Source of the DNA: a candidate division KSB1 bacterium
GTDB taxonomy: Bacteria; Zhuqueibacterota; Zhuqueibacteria; Zhuqueibacterales; Zhuqueibacteraceae
Assembly (NCBI GenBank): GCA_034506255.1
Contig: JAPDPX010000002.1
Span: 382,971 to 446,970, forward strand
Direction: 5' to 3'
DNA length: 64,000 nt
The notes beneath the pieces are model-generated. The model saw only the letters and a list, made by a program, of their open reading frames with translations. It was not told the DNA's origin and searched no databases. Of this stretch, positions 60,934-64,000 are shown in pieces; the stretch's first letter is position 1, and each line of letters opens with the position of its first letter. The translations under genes and the position numbers were made by a program.

Positions 60934-63378
60934 ATGCGATTTGATCCCAAAATCAAAAACCTTTTGCATGCGCTTGTTGGTGTTCTGGCGATGCTGGCTT
61001 CCCTTTGGCTGTGGGCCGATTTGCCGGTGGCGGATTTCCTGCGGCCGGCCGTGTCCATCGATGATGTGCTGGTCAGAGCCGAACAGGCGTTTCAACAATC
61101 TCCGCTCGCCGGTTTGGCTTTGCATCGCAGCATCAACGTGGCGACCAATCCCGAGCTTGCCAGGTATGTGCAGCAAGCCGGGCTGCCGCAAGCGGCCGCT
61201 TCCTCTCTCGCGCTTGGTCGTTGGGAAATTCTCCGGCAGGGTTCTGTGCCCAGCGGGGACAACAAGAAAGACCGGGCTCTCTTCCGCGTCAATTATGATT
61301 TCACCGGCAGGTTTATCGGCACGGAGCTGCGCGACCCGCGCCGGCGCGATCTGCCCGGCGCGAGCCAGGAGCAGGCGCTGTCGCAGGCGAAGACCTATCT
61401 TGCTGCCCTGGCGTTCGATACGACCGCATTCGCACTCTCCGAAAAGAAAACCGCAGAGGACGAAGGTGTCCTCACGCATGAGTTCACTTTCCTGCGCCCT
61501 GTCGCGTTAGCCGCCGCACTGCAGGAGCGCGTGCAAGTGCGCGTGGCGGGCAACACGGTTGTCTTTTTCAATCACGAAACCATTGTGCCGGAAACGAAGC
61601 AGCCGGCCGTCGCACCCCGGCAGGGAAGTGTGCGGTTTTCGGCCGAACCGGACGCGTTCTCCGAGGGGCGATTGGAGAAAATCGCGGATATTACCGTGGG
61701 CGTTTTAATTGGCATCACATGGACGCTGGTGCTCGGCTTTTTGATCGTGACCTTCTTCAAGCGCCTGCGCCATGATGAGATCGAATTCAAACGCGCGTGG
61801 TGGTTCGGGGGACTGCTTTTTCTTGCGACGGCAGTCTCGGTCGCCGTGCCCAACTGGCAGATCGACTGGCTGGCGGTTTTTCTTGGCGGCGGGATGAGTG
61901 GCTTGTTTGTCGGGCTGAGCATCGCCATGGTCTATGCCACCGCCGACGGTGTGAGCCGTGACGTCCGGCCGGAAAAGCTGGCGGTGCTCGATCTTCTCTT
62001 CACCGGCCATTTGCGTGTGCGTGAGTTGGGGGAGGCCATACTGCGTAGCTTCTTCATCGCTGGTACCATCGCCCTGCTGCTGGCGGCGCCGGTCTGGCTG
62101 GCCTGCCTCTGGCGTCTCAGCTATGTGCATGTCGAACAGAATTTGGTCTGGTTTCTCGGCGGACCGGCCGCCATGCTGGCCGTCGTCAGCAAAAATGTCA
62201 CTGCCGCCGCCTATCATGCCGTGATCTTCTTCCTGTTTTGGCCGGCCTATTTGGAATCACGCCTGCGCAGGCATGGCCCGGTTCTGGCCTTGCTGGCCCT
62301 GTCTTTTGCCCTCGCCGGTTTCTCCCTGAATTATCTGCGACCGCTGTATTTCAATCCCGTGCTCATGCTGCCCGCGGCGTTCTTGCTCGCCCGCTTCGCA
62401 CTGCGCCATGACTTCTTCACATTGCTGCTCGCGTTGTTCCTCTTTGGCCTGGTGTTGGATTTGAGTTTCATCGGTATTCTGCCGCCGGCCCGAACGGGCA
62501 CAGGGCCTGTGGTGTGGACCGTGCTGGCTGTGTTGTTGTTGACCACGGGTGCACTGCTGATTTATCAACCCAGGTCCGTGCAGGATTTCCGCGGCTACGT
62601 CCCGGCCTATGTCAGCCGCATTGCCGAGCGCGCACGATTTTTGAAGGAACTGGAGATCGCACACAGCGTACAGTTGCGCTTCCTGCCACAGGTGGCGCCC
62701 GATTTCCCCAACCTTGAAATTGCCAGCATCTGCCGCCCTGCGAAGGAGGTGGGTGGCGATTATTTCGATTTCATCCGCTCCGGCCCGGGCCGCCTGAGTG
62801 TCGTGGTCGGCGATGTCTCCGGCAAAGGGGTATCCGCCGCGTTTTACATGACGCTCGCCAAGGGCATCATCCAGGCGCTCGCCCGCCAGTCCCATTCGCC
62901 CAAATCGTTGCTCTGCGACATGAACACAGTTTTCTATGAGAATACCCCCAAAGAAATCTTCATCAGCTTGATCTATGGCTGTTTCGATCTTGCTGCCCGC
63001 ACGCTCACTTTTGCCCGTGCGGGTCATAATCCGCTGATTCTGCACAAGGGCTTGGGTGGCGAAGTGCAACTATTGCATCCGGGCGGCCTGGCCATTGGCT
63101 TGGAACGCGGCGAGGTCTTCGCCGCCACCATCGAAGAACAGCGCCTGTCGATTCAGCGCGGCGATGTTTTCGTCTTTTACACCGACGGGATCTCCGAGGC
63201 GATGAATGCAGAGGGGGAAGAATTCGGGGAAGAGCGTTTGCGCCAGGTCATCAGCCGCCTGGGCCAGACCTCGGCGCAACAAATGCTGGATGCCATCACC
63301 CGTGAGGTATTCGATTTTATCAGTGACGCACCCCCGCACGATGATTTCACCCTGGTGGTGGTCAAAGTGGTGGGATGA
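60934..63378 (+). CDS. Membrane-bound SpoIIE-type (PPM) serine phosphatase
   Basis: The 814-residue protein has an N-terminal helix (residues 10-28), a probably extracytoplasmic region to about 235, and roughly eight further hydrophobic helices to about 550. Residues about 575-814 form the PPM/SpoIIE phosphatase domain: GGDYFDF, VVVGDVSGKGVSAAFYM, ARAGHNPLIL, VFYTDGISEAMN and DDFTLVVV carry the metal-binding Asp residues. Such enzymes dephosphorylate STAS-domain antagonists. The only STAS gene in the window, at 42435, is a possible target. ATG 60934 is preceded by a promoter at 60733. Confidence 0.9.
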   Translation: MRFDPKIKNLLHALVGVLAMLASLWLWADLPVADFLRPAVSIDDVLVRAEQAFQQSPLAGLALHRSINVATNPELARYVQQAGLPQAAASSLALGRWEILRQGSVPSGDNKKDRALFRVNYDFTGRFIGTELRDPRRRDLPGASQEQALSQAKTYLAALAFDTTAFALSEKKTAEDEGVLTHEFTFLRPVALAAALQERVQVRVAGNTVVFFNHETIVPETKQPAVAPRQGSVRFSAEPDAFSEGRLEKIADITVGVLIGITWTLVLGFLIVTFFKRLRHDEIEFKRAWWFGGLLFLATAVSVAVPNWQIDWLAVFLGGGMSGLFVGLSIAMVYATADGVSRDVRPEKLAVLDLLFTGHLRVRELGEAILRSFFIAGTIALLLAAPVWLACLWRLSYVHVEQNLVWFLGGPAAMLAVVSKNVTAAAYHAVIFFLFWPAYLESRLRRHGPVLALLALSFALAGFSLNYLRPLYFNPVLMLPAAFLLARFALRHDFFTLLLALFLFGLVLDLSFIGILPPARTGTGPVVWTVLAVLLLTTGALLIYQPRSVQDFRGYVPAYVSRIAERARFLKELEIAHSVQLRFLPQVAPDFPNLEIASICRPAKEVGGDYFDFIRSGPGRLSVVVGDVSGKGVSAAFYMTLAKGIIQALARQSHSPKSLLCDMNTVFYENTPKEIFISLIYGCFDLAARTLTFARAGHNPLILHKGLGGEVQLLHPGGLAIGLERGEVFAATIEEQRLSIQRGDVFVFYTDGISEAMNAEGEEFGEERLRQVISRLGQTSAQQMLDAITREVFDFISDAPPHDDFTLVVVKVVG

Positions 63379-63476
63379 GCTCGCTGCAGCGCCCGCCGAG
63401 TGTCTGACGCGGGAGGGGGTTGCGCAAGGTGCTGTCACTCCGGCGGCAGCCGGGGCACGCCCGCCCCGGCAGGTTT

Positions 63477-64000
63477 TCAAGACTCGTGGGGGTGCTTTCG
63501 GCTCTCCGCCAAATCCACCTCATCGGCAAAACTGTACACTTCCACCCCCAACTGTTGGGCCGCAACGTGGGCTTTGGGATCAACCATGGGCGAAATCACA
63601 ATATTGCGATCGGCCTTGCGGCCATGCCGGTGCTCGTAAAATTCCTTCTTGCGCCAAAACGCGTAGATGTCGGATTTGCTCATCGAGGATTTGATCTCAC
63701 ACAAGATGAGAAAACCATTGTATATGATGACATCCAGTTCCACCTGTTCGGGTCTGCCAAACACCAGCCCATGTTCGTCATAATCCTGGTAGTGTTCCAC
63801 CTTGATTTTGAAAGACTCTTCCAATATGGCCTTCAGGCCGTTGCGGAAGGAGGCTTCCGATTGCATCCCCCACCTGGCTCCCAATGCACCGATGCTGTGG
63901 TCGATTCTTCGCTCCAATGCCTTGATCGATGCCAGCATCTCCCGGATGACCTTTTGGTTCTCCTCCCATTTCTTCCGACTCTCCTCCTGATTCCGCTCCC
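63477..64000 (-). CDS. PD-(D/E)XK nuclease-like (DUF3782-type) protein, 5'-truncated by window edge
   Basis: The frame is open past ATG 63938 to the window edge (upstream residues include ESRKKWEENQKVIRE), so the start lies outside. A coiled-coil-like region with many Glu, Lys and Arg precedes a restriction-endonuclease-fold core: VELDVIIYNGFLILCEIKSS, with Asp and the E-x-K pair of a PD-(D/E)XK active site, then FYEHRHGRKADRNIVISP. DUF3782-type proteins are widespread in archaea and bacteria without a known role. The stop is at 63477. Confidence 0.8.
   Translation of the reverse strand, partial: ERNQEESRKKWEENQKVIREMLASIKALERRIDHSIGALGARWGMQSEASFRNGLKAILEESFKIKVEHYQDYDEHGLVFGRPEQVELDVIIYNGFLILCEIKSSMSKSDIYAFWRKKEFYEHRHGRKADRNIVISPMVDPKAHVAAQQLGVEVYSFADEVDLAESRKHPHES

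Overview
The window reads as a piece of a high-GC, Gram-negative chromosome from the FCB superphylum; a KSB1- or Calditrichota-like lineage is my guess, not a placement. Evidence for this: secreted proteins end in type-IX-like C-terminal sorting domains (a BNR-repeat protein at 37737-39320 and a decayed one at 39865-42398); there is a fused alpha/beta 2-oxoacid dehydrogenase E1, an AsmA-like protein, Lol lipoprotein-export genes and an OmpA-domain protein. Several intergenic regions carry short dispersed palindromic repeats. No rRNA, tRNA, CRISPR array or phage is visible.

Layout. 1-7664 (mostly +): end of a NUDIX hydrolase gene, a small lipoprotein, a histone-deacetylase-family deacylase, pcm, an RpiB-like protein, two small membrane proteins (PspC, DUF5668-like) and the fused E1. 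7784-23882 (-): an envelope block of a VWA/OmpA protein, a 2763-residue exported TolB-propeller/TPR protein with two CHAT protease domains, a FecR-domain protein overlapping an AsmA-like protein, and a MinD-like ATPase with a cysteine cluster. 24218-24592 is a non-autonomous transposable element, followed by a molybdopterin oxidoreductase (-). 27368-30991 (+) encodes an unusual FG-GAP/ASPIC propeller fused to a histidine kinase. 31642-39320 (+): a serine hydrolase, a small membrane protein plus sodium:solute symporter, a threonine dehydratase-like enzyme whose 3' end is disrupted by a second copy of the element, an MBL hydrolase and the BNR protein. 39865-42398 is a composite pseudogene. 42435-46910 (-): a STAS protein, a peptidase-MA-like protein, rpiA, a P1 autoprocessing peptidase and an OLD-like ATPase without TOPRIM. 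47005-57742 (-): prfB, alr, lysS, lolC/E, lolD, mcsA, mcsB, clpC. 59472-60095 is lexA; 60934-63378 a SpoIIE-type phosphatase; the right edge cuts a PD-(D/E)XK nuclease-like gene.

How the genes work together. mcsA-mcsB-clpC form a phosphoarginine-tagging and unfolding module, here without ctsR and next to translation and Lol genes. The SpoIIE phosphatase and the STAS protein are the two halves of a partner-switch signalling scheme, although they lie about 18 kb apart. The VWA/OmpA and double-CHAT proteins are adjacent, both exported, and are the best candidates for an undescribed envelope system. The propeller-kinase is the best candidate for an undescribed receptor type.

The strongest single inference comes from the transposable element. 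Removing copy 2 together with one 8-bp target duplication restores a clean ATGA stop/start overlap between the threonine dehydratase gene and the MBL gene. This shows that the insertion broke a coupled operon.
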